Shown here piece after piece: positions 27,194 to 42,429 of a stretch of DNA of 64,000 bases. The stretch lies in contig JAMWET010001314.1 of assembly GCA_024036415.1 (NCBI GenBank), positions 62,001-126,000 of the forward strand, written 5' to 3'. Position 1 is the first letter of the stretch. Each line of letters opens with the position of its first letter. The position numbers were made by a program, and so were the translations under genes. The notes beneath the pieces were generated by a model that worked only from the letters and a program-made list of their open reading frames with translations, did not search any database and was not told the origin of the DNA. This stretch comes from Prochilodus magdalenae (Eukaryota > Chordata > Actinopteri > Characiformes > Prochilodontidae).

Positions 27194-29563
27194 ATGCAAA
27201 GAGGCTGAACACATCTGCATTTCTCACAGCATTCAGATTTAAGAAATGAGCTAGGACACAAATCTCTCTTTTCTATAAGGTGCGATCAAAAAGCTGCTGA
27301 TTAAAGGAATCCATCTGCCTCCAAAATACCTGACTACCTCCCCCTCCCTCTCTACATTATCAAATTAACTTGAACACCACGGCTACAGTCAATCATACAA
27401 GAGAAAGAGCCTTTAAAGAGAGAGCTATTAAAGCTGCATGATCATGGCAGATTATTATGCTTATTGACTGCGATGAACAATGACAGTTTCAGTACTTGGG
27501 CACTTCTCTGAAGTACATGAGTGCATGAACTTAAGAGATCCATCGGAATGCCTATGGACTACTGGACAGTGTTACTGGAATGCAGTGGACGATACAATGG
27601 ACTTAAGACTACTGAAGTGCTCATTTGCTGTGAGACACATTTAAAGCAATGGTTCACCCAAGAACCATCACATTTAGACAGTTGATCAGCCAAAGTTTGC
27701 TCATTTACTTTGGACCCAAGCCACAAACCTGGAGTATATAACGGAATATGCAGTGGAATGTTCAATGCAAACTAAAAACTGTAGTAGCAGCCTTGAATAA
27801 CGTATCTGCATATTTTCATTCATAGCCTTTTAACCCTAACCCTCACTTCTATTTAAAGTAAGTTTGAGGCAGGTATGATAATGTAGGCATGCACAAATTT
27901 AACTAGTGACATGGAAAAATGATAACAGTGCCTTTGGATTTATCAAGTCACAGATCTTTAAGATTATACACCAAGTTATGCACTAAATAATAACCATATA
28001 TAGTCTTTAAAATTCCATAAAAAAAAAAAAAAAAACCTTTGGAAAAGCATTTAAAACTTCATTGGATAAAACGCTGAAAACTATTACAAATATTACAGCC
28101 CTCAGCACTCAAATTGCATAGAAATGGTTTCTTTCAAAGGGTTGTTCCTTGCTATTAGGGACATTAAGAGAATTCTATAGTTTAACATTTTAAAATGAAT
28201 CATTGTTTTAGCACATGAATATATTAAAGTAAATGAATTTAAATAAATTTAATTGATGACTGTTTATAATGGAGTAACGGTTCAATCCAATCCTCTGCAT
28301 CCACATGATGGCACCACAGAGAAAGTTTTCTCAGAACAACAGTCATTGTAACAGTCTGCCAAACCTGTGCAATGCGTGCAGGGGAGATTCGACAACAGCA
28401 CAAAAAAAACCAAAAAACAATTAAAAAAACCCCGAAAAAATCTGATAATCAAACAACATATAACCACATCAGTGCAGCCCCATGAGAAAATGAATAAAAA
28501 GCTCAACACACAGACACACGTGTGGTTCTGGACTGATACTGAGACCTCATTTTATAATGATACTATATGACAGCCGCTATAGAGCGCACACACGCTCTTA
28601 CACACACCCCCACACACCCTTCAGTGGTATCAGATTGGCTCCCTTTGGGAGCAGATCAATAAGGCCGATTGGGAACAATTTAAACAAGCACTAATCCTGC
28701 GCTCCCAGGAGGAGAAGACCACCCACACCAGCCTCGTCCAATTAATCACACACACTCTAAGCTGACACACACCCATTGATCACCCCAACGCTGTCTGTAT
28801 TTTTCACACATAGAAGCAATGACTGAACTAAACAGACTCTCTTACGGCCCACATGGTATCACCTTTATAAGGAATAGCACTATCATAGTGGAGAAGGACG
28901 TATTCTGTGTCCGGCGAAAATTGAAGAATTTAATTGTGAAGATAGTTTTTTAAAAATATTTTTACAAATTACACTATATATCTTTATCTATGTACATTTA
29001 ACATGCGTCAGTGTTATGTATAGGGAAGTTCCACCCATTTATTAAAAAATGCCTGTATACTTGCTGAAATATAAACAAAGTCAATTAGAGTAGTTTGATT
29101 ATTAGTGTGAATTATTTTTCACACTGACTGTTTAAGGAACCAGCCATCACACACAGTCATTTTATTTATTATCTAAAAGGAGTGCAGCTAGGGTTAGCCA
29201 CCATGCTATATCTATAAGATGCTGTTTTCGCCTAGCTGTGCAAGTCACTCTCAATAAAACAGCCTGCATAAATAAAAGGTTAATGATAGCAAAAAAAAAA
29301 CAAAACAAAACTAATGGTTCTCTCCACCCTGAAAAGATTTATTAAAAAATAATTATTATTTTAACAATTTTTAAATGTTTTATATATATATTGACATATT
29401 GGCCCCATCTTTCTCTCTCACAAAATGTTTGTGGAGCCTCAACAACAAAGTGAAGTCATTAACATTGGCCAGGAAGACAGTGTACTGTAAAAGATAGGGA
29501 AACTGCTGGCTCCAATGTGAGAAACTGTGTATGATTCTGTGTGCAAGAGGATTTAAACAGGTT

Positions 29564-29590
29564 TGTGTGTGTGTGTGTGTGTGTGTGTGT
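29564..29590. repeat. (GT)n microsatellite
   Basis: About 13 GT units. Confidence 0.9.
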
Positions 29591-30600
29591 ACTGCTCAAC
29601 ACATTCCCCATGTCAGCTGTTTAATCTGAGGAAGAGGAACATGTTACGCACATCTGCTGCGCAGCAACATCTGCTCTGTTCACCAAGTAGAATACATGAT
29701 ACTCTGCGCATGTGTGTGCATGTGCAAGAGTGTGACTAAAAGGAAAACTGTCACCAGTTCTTACACTAGGGGCCCAAAATTCCAATAAGTCAATATAATA
29801 TATGCTCATCTTATCCCAAAATGTTCAAGTTCAACAGTGGTTTAAACAGTACTTCACTAACGTATTACTTCTGTTGGCCAATTTGCTAAATAATGTATAT
29901 ATACACACACACCAGTGCCACAATGGAGCCCCACATCATTCTTGGTTTAATAGTTTTTGCATACTGGCAAATTTTTTATTTAAAAAAAAATTTTTTTAAA
30001 TCTCTTTATACAGTAGTTTGTCTGCTATATGATCTTCATGCTAAGCTTGTGTCCTAATAGTGACATGACTGAGTGACAACAAATTCAAAGCTTTACATTA
30101 TAATCACAGAATCACAGCTGCTAAAAGGCAGAGCGCTATGCGAGGTGCCATTTTTGATGGACTTCCTGTTTCTGATGGACACAGTGTTCATTACTGACTT
30201 ATCGCTCTGCCATTCCACCTAAAAATCAATGAGGTCAAAACCTTCCAAGAAGTGGAGAAAAAAGAGGGACCTTTATGATTCTTCCTGAAAACATTATAAA
30301 GATTTATGTCAATGATTAATGAGGATACGTAGCTAGTCAGCTAAGTGGACTTGGCACATGCAGCTAAGTTGGTCAACACAATAGCATTTCTAGAATACAA
30401 TACTACATTTAAAGGCACACTTGTGACAATGCGGTTCAAAGGTCTGGGATGTGGTGGCCTGCAAGCATCTTAACACTGGTAAAAAACATTATCCAGGTCC
30501 TGTAATTTGAAAGCCTGTGTGTGCTTGAATTTTCTTTGTTGGAGAACGAGGGAAAAAAAAACTACACTCTACAAAAGAATCTGAACAAATGTCAGACTCA

Positions 30601-31047
<447 letters not shown>

Positions 31048-31097
31048 TCAAGTTTTAAAAGCCCATCCACAGCATTAGCCCAGAAACCAGTGCTCTA

Positions 31098-31253
31098 CAC
31101 AGTATGTCCAAAAGTATCTTCTAATTGGTGGATTGGACCTCTTTAGGGACCCAGGAGAATGGGTGAAGAGGCTGTTACTGCACCTTATTAATGTGCTTGA
31201 TTAGGAAAATATGTCAGAAGAACAGGAGTCTGGACACTTTTGGACATACAGTG
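31098..31253. mobile_element. 156-bp non-autonomous DNA transposon (MITE) with TA target duplication
   Basis: The left end is CACAGTATGTCCAAAAGTAT. The reverse complement of the right end is CACTGTATGTCCAAAAGTGT, so the two termini differ at only two positions over about 20 bases. The element is flanked by TA on both sides (31096-31097 and 31254-31255), the target duplication of Tc1/mariner elements. No coding capacity. It lies 139 bases upstream of the splice acceptor of the second 162-bp PH-insert exon. Confidence 0.85.
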
Positions 31254-34200
31254 TAGTAAAGGTGAATGAACAGCAGTGTTAATATCAGGCTGTTTCAAGC
31301 TGGCATTTGGCCGGCTCCTCTGGCTCGAGCTATCAGGAGGCGCCTTTCACTTATCATGCACAGAGTTGACAGCTGTGACTAGCGGCAGAATAAAATAACA
31401 TTCGTATCACATCAATATCCGGCTGGCCGGGTGGGTTGGGGTGGGGGGTGCAGGCTGGCGCTGAGCGTGGCCCCAAGGACGCTCATAACTTATTTTACAA
31501 CCGTTTAGTCTCTGCTCAAGTGGAAAACGTGACAACTTATCTCCGTCGACAGCGCACCGTCCACAGCGTGCAATTAACCGCCTCCGTCTGAGCACGACTC
31601 GTACACATGCTATGCTAGTTTACCTTTTCTTCCCCATGTGATCTTTTCCACCGTCTTCTTTCAGGGGCTTTTAAGGTTACCAGAGTACAGGTCTTTAGAC
31701 TTTTAGCTCTAGCTTGCACTCATTTCCACTGGAGAAATTCTACTGGATCGTAGACCGTTCTGTCTGCCTAATGACAGGAAGTGACTAGCCTGAATTCTTT
31801 CTGGAGAAGCTGATCCTGAGGGTCTGAATTCCACATTATCCTGAAATCAAAGACACCTGCTTCACACAAATGCACAACAAAGACCACTTTGATAGAGCTT
31901 CACGAGAAGTCTAAATTGTTATCTTCCTGTCTAGTGTGCTTCAATGAACACACACAGTGGAGTTAAGGAAAACCTGTCAGAGCAGGAGTTAACACTTCCC
32001 CTGATGACTTTTCGGGGCTGGAGTTGGGGGTCAGAGACAGAAGACAGAATGAGAAAACTGAGAAACACAAGGAAGACAGAGCAGGGGGTGAAAGAGTGAG
32101 GCATTTTAAATCTACATTCTTGGCCCGAAACCCAACATCAAATGTGGATAACCAACACTGGAAGTCAAAAGTTTCTCAAAGTGTTTCCATAAATACAGGT
32201 TAAAAAACTCTCAAACAGCATTACGGTCACAAATCAGGTAGTGGAGTTCACGGGGTTTAGAACCCTGTATGACAGTATGATGAAAGTTAAAAAGGAGGGG
32301 CAGCTATTTAGGATGACCAGAACCACTTCTTTCCTAAACTTAATTTATCAGTCCATGCCAAAGATAATACAATTCACAAAGATCCATAATAGGGCAATGT
32401 AAGCTAAGGGAATGTGATCAGAAATCAATACCCAATTATACATTCACAGACAACAACCTCTGCACAAAAGAACTTTAAATATAGGATATCAGTTTCAACC
32501 TTAACATATAATAAAATGCTGTAGGTTGCTGCAGGACCCACCCGTGACTCCTTAAACCCACCTCTTAGTACAAAGCTGAAATGAATATATTTTAATTTTA
32601 CATTCCACCTTTAATAGTACAGCAGTTACCTATAATTGCCAGCTGAGAAACTACTGAATGTCCCTCTAGTTTATTTGTGGTTCACTGCTGAAACTCAAAA
32701 TTATTAAATGTCTGTATTGGTAGAAAAAAGTGTCAGATTTCTCTCTCAGGAGTGGAACACAACGCCTCATTTTCATAGGTTCATTGCTACTTGTGCAAAG
32801 TTTACAAAAAGGAAGCCTTTCGTTTTTGTGTGGTAAAGTTACATACCCGTGTCCTTTTTAATCTGCACTAAATTGCAACTGTGATATAAATCACAATTAT
32901 GTTCTGTACACTGAAGTGCAGGCCTGGCAATGAGTCCAAAACATTCACTTTCTAAGGCTCAAGACTTCCGATTGGCCAGACTGCAGTTGTAATATCACTG
33001 CATAGTTGTTTGGTTGCCTCTGACTGGTCTAAATGATCTAGAAGCAGTTTACACATTCTGATATTAATGTTCTCCACATTGGCTGGACATAAAAAATATG
33101 TTGGCTGATCGACTGCACCTTGGGTAAGTTGACAACCAAGCAAATTCTTCATATAAATGCAGATGGCGTAACATTTTTGGTCAATATCTTACATGGCCTA
33201 TAACTTATGACCATAGACTGAAAGCATTGTTTCGGTGGTCACTCCTAGAGAAGGCAACAGTCCCAGTCATATAGACTCTTCTGTCATCAGGCTACAGTGT
33301 GGTCTATGAAAATAGAACCATTAATCAACAGGCTGAGCTTTGTAGCCGGTCAGGGAGACCGTCTGCCCTGAAGCAGAACGCCCGAGCGGCAGAACGACCT
33401 CTGACACAAAGCCTCTGATCCTACTCTCCACATGCAGCGACACACAGCGGCCCAGAATCAAAGAGACACCCTCATTACTCCTGCCATAATTAAAGCAGAG
33501 AGGGCAGCGACAGGCACGGACCGCGGGCCAGATGCATTATTTTGGTGCAGGACCGGGTGCTCTGGGGCACGCTGGCTTAAAGAGGAGAAGACGACAGGGG
33601 ACATCACATTTGCGTCCTACACAAACCCCCAAGAGAGAGAAGGAGGGAGGGAAAAAGAAACATAAATACAGTCACGGGACACAATACAACAGCTACAACA
33701 ATGCTCCAAAATAAAGCAAAATCATTTTAACCAGTAATTAGATTTGACATGATCTCACTAATGGTTTGAAAGGAAACATACGCTAAATTGGATATCATAG
33801 AGAAATTTGGAAAAAAAAAAGGGACAACATTGCTACTTTCCAATTTCATTTAACTGTCCTCAGTAAGCGCAATAGTAGTGGGCTTTTCCAGATGCAGAAA
33901 TATGGCTGCATACACAACATCTTGATTGGTTTTATGTTTTTTTTTTGTTTTTTTTTATGTAGCCGGTTATACGCAATGCAACTGGAAGACCTATGGAGAT
34001 GGCAGAACAAAAAGACTTAGCAAGTCACAGCTTAATTGTCATTTTGCATTCATTTCTGTCTTTTTTGAGCATTGCTATTGCTAGCATGAATTACTAAGCC
34101 AGTTTTAAGTCATTTATAAATAAATTAAAAAAAAAGTCCTTGTTATTTCCACCTTTAAATAAAATCCCTCTGCCCCCATGAAATGGAACAGGCCTTAGCT

Positions 34201-35086
34201 TAGCCACTTGGCACCACTGTGTGCCACTGCGGAGAGAACCCACAGCTAATTACTGTTCATTCCTCCATCCTTCTTTCAGCGTAGGAGGGAGAGAGAGAAG
34301 GACCGACAGAGGAGGGATCTCGTTCCTGTCAGTTCCCGAGGCGAGAGGTGACAAGCAATCAGCATCATCCAGCCGTCAGCTTGCATCCACAGCTGCAATG
34401 GCCAGGCACATCATTAGGCCAGCAGAAAGGTTACTTATGAAAGAGATGCCAAGGGGACTGCATATACAACATAACTGAGGAACTCACTGGGGCCACTACA
34501 GTGAAGTCGAGACCTGGTCAGACCCACAGCGCTGCAGCCGGACCCCTCTCTCAATACTTTTCACAGCCCTTAGGATGTCAATTTAGGGAGTATACCAACA
34601 GAAGGTTAAATGCTTTGGTGAAACCTTCTGTTTAAATTCTACATATTGCTTTTCAAGCAAGTAAGAAATGCTACATATATAACCAATAAAAGTCATATAC
34701 ACATAAAAAGTCATTTTCTAATACATGGCTCCCCAAAAATGGTTCACACATTGAGAGCCAATGGGCGCTGACATCACAACCACAAGCTAAAATCTATCAG
34801 CTATAAAATCTACAGCTTTCATCAGAACCGTCATTACACTGCATCTGATATTTTATATCTGATATGGATGTTTCATTGTTGCAAAATGACAAAGACACCA
34901 CAGTCACTTGTATCAGTGATGTGTTGACACTTCTTCCATTAGAGATAACAGTATACTGGAGTGACAGAAGACACACTTCTACAGATAGTGCAGTGAATCT
35001 GTAAATATAGAATAACCATAATATCCACATTGTACGTGTACCTCTAATCATTAAGGTAAAGGGGCATTATTGTGGTCTGAGGTTCA

Positions 35087-35109
35087 GCTGTGTGTGTGTG
35101 TGTGTGTGT
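35087..35109. repeat. (TG)n microsatellite
   Basis: A short run of about 11 TG units. Confidence 0.85.
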
Positions 35110-36439
35110 CTGCTGAGGCCCCTGGGAGCCCGTTTAAGCTTTTCACAGCTTTAATGGTTATTTGAGGCAGACCGGCACAGGGGGCCTGGGGTGAATGCTG
35201 GGCTAAACACTTAGGGGATGGGGGGAGCCCAAACCAGCAACACCACATCACTACTGATAATCAACACACAAACACACACAAAGCCTGACAGCTGTCACTC
35301 CACTGCTTACACTCTCTCTGCATGTGTCAGTCTTTTTTTAGGAAAACCAGGGAACACAGCAACAAAACGGTCCAGCTGCCCACTCCTTGCATATCACTAC
35401 ATTATAAGAATCTGCGTTTGAAGCGCTCATGCTCAAATGCAATGGCTAACTAAGAAAAGTAACAAGAAAATGGAAACTCAAGGTCCCCTCGAGAGCACCC
35501 ACTGTAACAAGAATTCACAAGCTGAACAAACAAGAGTGGCAGGCTGCAAACAAACAGCATTTGGAACCACAGACTGTACCAATGAATGGCCATAAAATGC
35601 AGCCACTGGTGCGCTCACTGGATGTTGGTGATGAAAACTAAAAAATCTATTGAAATCACATTAGCTTCAAGTTTTTGAAAACATTACCACATAAGACAAA
35701 TTCATATAATCATGACTAACTACATCAATTCATACAATTAATTACAATTATTTTATTCTTTTTTATGCATGAGCCCACTTCCTGATTAGGTACAGAAATA
35801 GGTAGGTAGGTAAAGCAGTCACACTAATATTGTCATACAAGTGAATGTAACCAAGAGACACACACCTTAGTGACCAGTCTAAGAGGAAACCAGAATAAAA
35901 AAAATAAAAAAATTCTCTGTGAGCGTCTCAAACTGCAGAATGAATGTGTCATTGATAATGTGGTGCTGTGAGTGCCCATTACTTTGATAAACAGTTAAAG
36001 GAGCATTAGGGCTTGACATTACAATCAATGAGAGATATATGAGAGCACTGAGAGTGTAAGTGTGTGTGAGTGTGTGTGTCTAACTGATCACTGTCTCTTT
36101 AGTGAACTCAACTACAGGCCATGTTCAAGTTCCACTGCACCTGCTGCTCTCCCCGTTCAGAATAAGAAGCTATATGGAGCGTACAATGCATAAAGAGTTG
36201 GGTTAAAACCTCACATTCCAAAGCAGGGGTACTTTCTTCTTATTTCAAATACAGTTCATTAGCCAAGACATGTTAGGTGTCTGAAATCTGCATCTTTAAA
36301 CACAGGTGAAATGGAAGCCTGTCTGAGACCAGCTCAGGTTTTTAAGTAATTTTAAAATTTGCTGGTGTGATTTGTAAGAGTGTAAGAAATACAGTTATCT
36401 ATAAAAATGAACTTAAAGTATCCCACTGAACTAAACCGT

Positions 36440-36625
36440 ACAGTTTTGAATTATTTAATTAAATTAAAGTTTAATTTGTGGAAATTTATGGAAATTCATG
36501 TGAAATTCTGTAAATAAACAATAATTGTGCATTAAAAGGTGCACAACTGTTTAGTCAGTAGGACAGTGTTTATTATTTCTTTAATAGCCAACCAAACATG
36601 TAATTTGCCCAGGGGCTTGCAAACT
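36440..36625. repeat. Degraded transposon-like remnant
   Basis: AT-rich sequence ending GGCTTGCAAACTTTTACC, resembling the end at about 6523-6540. It lies just 3' (gene sense) of the PH-insert exon 1 donor. Low-confidence assignment. Confidence 0.3.
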
Positions 36626-36806
36626 TTTACCTGATATCTCTTTCTATTAGCCTTTCAGCTACAATGGAAAACTAAAAAGAAATGTATTGCAAAGAATCAT
36701 ATCGAATGAAGTCTTGGCTAATCAACTGAATTTGGAGTGTACTTTGTTTTTATCGAACATCCATTTTGAGCATGTTTCATTTCTGTACAATCTTGGTCTC
36801 CCATAC

Positions 36807-36968
36807 CTGTGCTGACCCCTGAGTTGGCAATGACTGTGGCATCGCTCCACTGGTCGGCACTGGAAACCGAGTATGAACGCTGGTGCATGCCATCTGGTCG
36901 GCTGTTGAATGACACTAGGCTGATCCCGCTCGCCATCTGAGTTGCAGAAGAACTACTGCTCACCGAGC
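36807..36968 (-). CDS. agap1: agap1 exon: PH-domain insert, part 1 (cassette-compatible)
   Basis: The exon is 162 bp, phase 1 on both sides. It encodes SVSSSSSATQMASGISLVSF, then NSRPDGMHQRSYSVSSADQW and SDATVIANSGVST. The RPDGMHQRSYSVSSADQWS block is strongly conserved in AGAP1. Because both junctions are phase 1 and the length is a multiple of three, skipping it would join QAP directly to DTGLGD in frame. A human AGAP1 isoform lacking about 53 residues in this insert is known from memory; whether this is exactly that exon should be checked. The acceptor is CTGTCTCTCCCCAG and the donor is GTATGGGA. Confidence 0.94.
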
Positions 36969-37099
36969 CTGGGGAGAGACAGGAAGATGTAAAAACAAAG
37001 GACACAAAATGATATAGAAGGCATGGAGCCTCCTACTAATTACTAAAATGATGTAGATCGGTCTGGATGAAAACAGACGCCTTTTTTTTTTCTTTTTCA

Positions 37100-37320
37100 G
37101 ATTCTTCCCCCCAATTAGGGCCTTATTCAGATGACCTGACTCAAGGTGACGTCACAGACGTTAACCTCGCTCTCTGCACGCTAACAAGCATAAACATGGA
37201 TGTCAGATTACTCTGAGGTTAATTATCCCCACTAGAGGGGCCTAATTAGGATGTAGGCTTGCGAATATGGATTGCTTCCCAAACTTCGCAATTAAGGTGG
37301 CCATCATAGGCAGCTGGGTA
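37100..37320. promoter_or_regulatory. Candidate enhancer with a perfect CRE
   Basis: TGACGTCA (full cAMP-response element) lies at 37147-37154. CCAATTAGGGCC is at 37111, TTAATTA at 37219-37225 and the palindrome CCTAATTAGG at 37241-37250. It lies about 130-350 bp upstream of the PH-insert exon 1 acceptor. Confidence 0.35.
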
Positions 37321-38684
37321 TAATCATACTAATAAGATTACGGCATTGCTGTCCTGTGCACACAGGGATTAAGATATATGGCATATGACATGCACGCTCA
37401 AGTAGAATCATCCAAGAGGAATCAAAAAATAAATAAAACCCAACATAAAAAACATTGCACCTTGGATTTAATTGACCGTTTAACATTGTCAGACTAAATG
37501 TACATAAGGCCATGATCTCAATGTTTGGAGTGTCTCCTGTTATTTCTGAATAAATGCGCTCTCTGCAGTAAAAATAGTAGAGCTGGCTAAGAGTTTCGGT
37601 CTGAACTCTACTGATAAAGTAATACACTGTTGTGCAGCTGTGGCTTGCCGCTGGCCTGCCGCAAAAAGTGTACTGAATGAAATGTCATGACTCAATTTAA
37701 TCCCCTTTGTAGCGGATAAATGAGACGCAGGCACCTTTGGGCAAAAAAAGCATACACCGACTGGGCATGCTGAGAGTGCTGATAAACTACAGTTTTAACA
37801 TTGGTGGCCATCTGGGAGAAACTGAACACGAGTTTAAGAGGCAACGAAGGCCCTACACAAAACACACAGGCTTGTTTTTATTCCATGTAAGGACATGAGG
37901 TCATGCACAATGTGTTATATATAACCGCACTGTAGAACAAACATTTTAATCTCCAAAAAATAACATTTATTGTTAAGTTTTGGGATTAAAAAAAAAAAGT
38001 AGGAATGTTAGGAACATTTTTATTGGTCTATTCCTCATGAAATTATCACAATGTGATAATGTCATACATATGAAATAATGTCCCATATATGTAAGGGCTA
38101 ATTAATATATAACAAAGTATGTAAGCACTTGTATGTGATACATGAAAAATATATGCAATCGTTCCATTTTGTCATTGATTTAAATCTGCTTTGCAACCTA
38201 TTTTCCACATATCAAACGAGAGATTAACCGCACTGTATCACCTCTTGTCAATCTATTGATCCCGTCGCACACCTCAGATATTTATAGCCCAATCGTCCTA
38301 TTGGCCTTCTGCTATCAGGAGCTTTTTTTTGTCCAATGTAGCTATACAAATAAATGTCCCATGTAGGTGTGTAATATTGCTATGTATGTACATTGTGTAT
38401 CATATCCAGGTTTACCTATGCAACAGTAATTACTTTAAATGTTTAGGAACCTATTTGTAACGCATGTCCATATTATAATATATTATACATAATAGAATTT
38501 TATTACTAAAGGACCAACAAAATGTAGATAAAATGTTTTTTTCCTAAGCCTTACTCTAAACCAAACTCTTACCTTAACCTCAGTACCAAAATAGAAATGT
38601 TTCTTCTCTTTCTGTTTTAAACAATTCAAGACAAGGTAGGTCACCCCTGGTGTTTTCTAGGGTTTTGTCCTCAAAATGTATAAT

Positions 38685-38732
38685 ACACACGCGCACACAC
38701 GCACACGCGCACACACACACGCACACACGCAC

Positions 38733-38797
<65 letters not shown>
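38685..38797. repeat. Compound (CA)n / (GCACACAC)n microsatellite
   Basis: GC interruptions are regular in the first half and absent in the second. The minus-strand CVCVCV frame is artefactual. Confidence 0.95.
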
Positions 38798-38798
<1 letters not shown>

Positions 38799-39312
38799 CT
38801 TCAGCTGCTCTGTGTGTAATGACTGAGCTTGTATATAATTGGAGGACTCCCAAAGAGAGATATTACAACAAACACATAAGAGGTCCTTCTGATCACAGTT
38901 GTAACCCGGCCTCAGAGAGTCGAATCCTTGACTTACAAAAGCTTTCATTACCTTACGACTGAGTGAATTATCTCCTTCTTCTCCCCCTCCCCTCCTTCCC
39001 TCCCTCGCTCTCTCTCTCATTAGTGCTCATTTCAGAGCTGCCTGACTGGAGAGCCAGCGCTGATTGCATTAATATTCATGACAATAATTAGTACATGTAT
39101 TATGGGTCACTGAATATTCATGCTATTAGTTTGGTCCTCCTGGAGCTGTGTGCGCGTGTATGTGTGAGTGCACATGCGTGGACAGAGTATTTTATATTCT
39201 TTGGGGTGACTGCTCCTTTTTCGTGAGAGTGGTCTAAACATAAGAAGATGAACTGATATTTTGTTTCATAGGTATGTTGTGGCAAACCGATTTATTTTGA
39301 TCTATATAATTC

Positions 39313-39751
<439 letters not shown>

Positions 39752-40429
39752 TCAAATTCACATTCAACACCAACCGAATCATCCTGTACTCAAAAAGCAT
39801 GGCTTAATTAACTTCAACAATACAAACCATCATCGCCTCACCATACTAGTTAGATATTAAATTCATCAATATACCCAGCAGTGGTCTAAATGTCTTTTTA
39901 TTTAACACGTTAAAGGAGAAATCCAGTACTCAACAGTTTAACACTTCTTTAACACTTAAATTCAATGGTTAAGATGTCCAAGTCACCCTGTTTTCTCTAC
40001 AAGGATGTCAGTAGGAACTAGGGATTAAATTACAAATATCTAGAACACAAATATAGTCATTTGCTATCCCAAGTAACCAGTAAACCTTTACATGTTTTCT
40101 GAGTATGTAACGTTGGTACAAGTTTTATAGTGATGAACCCTGGAGGCAAATTTTTTTTGGACAGTATCTGTACCTTAACATCCTCTCAACCATGTCTCTA
40201 TTTAAAAATGTTTTAGGCCAGAACCTTATCTCTATAAGAAATAATTAAACTAGAAAACACAAAGCATTTAGAAAATCTAGGTATGTATATAACGTATGAG
40301 TAACAGAGTTCAGTACACTGATTATAGCACTTGCTGCCATTTACTGAGGAAAAAAAGAAACTAGCTTAAAAAGTACACAGACATGCGCCGAGGAATACAT
40401 ACACACTCAGATCACAGCATGTGGTGAAG

Positions 40430-40610
40430 GTGTGTTTCGGATGCTGGGCAGGGGGCCGGCGCTCGGCGCGTGGCTTTGCTCGCATCGATGATGAAAGTTC
40501 CTCGATGCTAATGGGGATGCAATTACCAGCAGCAAGCTGTTGGCCCGCCGCTCCTGAAGGGCTCTCCTGTGGCTTGTTAAGCCGTGTTGAGAGCACTTGG
40601 CTTTGAATTG
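40430..40610. promoter_or_regulatory. Candidate conserved intronic enhancer
   Basis: A CpG-containing block with GCATCGATGATGAAAG, CTCGATGCTAATGGGG and ATGCAATTACCAGCAG. Open frames on both strands here are short and have no recognisable domain. Confidence 0.25.
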
Positions 40611-42429
40611 CCCTTTTGTAGGCCTCTGGTGAGGGACGGAGATGCTCAGCTTCCGCTCTCGATTGCGAGCATACACACGCGCTCGCACAGTGATACAGGT
40701 CCTTTGTGGCGTCTTATTTGTGCTCGGCAGACGCGGGACAGTTGCAGGTGGTCTGCTTACGCACTCAAAGGCCTGGCCCCTGCTCTTTGAGGTTATGAGA
40801 CCCTACAAGCGTGGGTCATCGAAGCTCATGGTACTGTGGCACATAAAGGCTGAGCACATTGGGAATACTATACAAAACTGGCTACATGCAACATTTGGTC
40901 TTAAATATAAAAGGACTAAGCCACTTGAGCGGTTTAAGGATTAGAACGCATCTTTTTATCTGGAGTGTTCAAATGAGGGAGTCTGATAAGATCAACTGAA
41001 CAAGTCGTGCAAGTAATGCATGTAAGACAGATGCGATTACATCGGACTCTCACTAAAGATGAATATGTTAAGCTCTATTGTGCACCCATGTAAACAGATG
41101 TGTATAACATAATGCAAGTTTAGGCAATAAACAAACAAAAAAAAAGGTTAAGAGTAGCTTTTGGCATAAAATGTTATTTTATGGCAAATTATTTTAGTGG
41201 TCCCCCATAGTTTTCAAAGGGGCTGGCAACTCTTTCATGAATCAAACTTAAACGATCCAAAGATTTCAGGGCAACAATTCAGTCTCCAGCACATATCAGA
41301 TATGAGGACAGTGAAGTTTGGGACAGTGAGGCCTAATAAAGCCTAATGCATGTTTAAGGAAGAAAATGAAAAGTAAAAGAAAGTCAGCGTTTATCAAAAG
41401 CCCCCAGCTGGCCATAACTGTTGAGCAGTGGTCTTCAAAAATGATACGAGCTTAAATTCATATGTAATGATCCACTGATCCTTACAGAACATGAAGAATT
41501 ATAAGATTACCAACACAGACATCAAAAACACATTATTGTGTTAGCCCAGTTGTTTTTCTCCTTTTATACATGCCTAATGAGGCCCAGTGCACCCACAAGG
41601 GCCCTTTCCAGCATAGTAGCTTAACAAAAGGGTGTCAGAATTTGTTGAAACGTTTCCATATCTCCTGATTATTGATTAGGGGCCCTCAACAAAGATGTTT
41701 TTCGAGTTTTGTTTAGACAGACCTTTTGACTTTGGTATACTAAGCTGTAGCCTTTAGTTAAATACAGGAATATAACTGCAAAACAACACAGTGAACTAAA
41801 TTACACAGCACCAACTGTTTGTCTGCCTACTCATTTCAACATGAAGTCCTGCATGTGTAATTGCTAAGGTTTGGAACATTAATCTGTATTAACCATATAT
41901 ACGTCCATAATCACATTCTTGGACCACAATAATATTTTAAACAACAGTGACTAACAGCAAACTACTAAACAGACCCAGTGCAACAACTTTTTTCCTACCA
42001 GCTTTTATTTTTTGGCAGTAGTAAGACTCTAAATCTCTGCAAAACATTGGTCTAAGAATGCAAACTTAGATTAAAATGAAAGTTACTGTGATAACCCACA
42101 ATCATAACTCAGTGACCTGACATCAGCCTCTAGTGCATATAGTCCCTCTATTCAAATTCAACCTAAAAACACAAATCAGCAAAACATTTGTTCATCGAAA
42201 TTATATATTTACTGGTCATTTGTTCATTAATGAATTAACCTTCATTTGAAAGAGCTCAACTGATATTTGCAGCACTACCTGTGTCTGTAATGAGTACTTT
42301 ATAAAAGCTTGGAAAGACAGGCAGCCAATCAGCTTTTAGAACCACAACTATTGATTTTATGAATCAACCTGAGCAAATTAGCAGGCTTTATTGGTGTGAA
42401 TTTAAAATGCCTGTTAGGTGTTTAGACCC

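Noticed and set aside
27831..27846. Telomere-like TAACCCTAACCC
   Set aside because: Only about two units; far too short to call an interstitial telomeric array.
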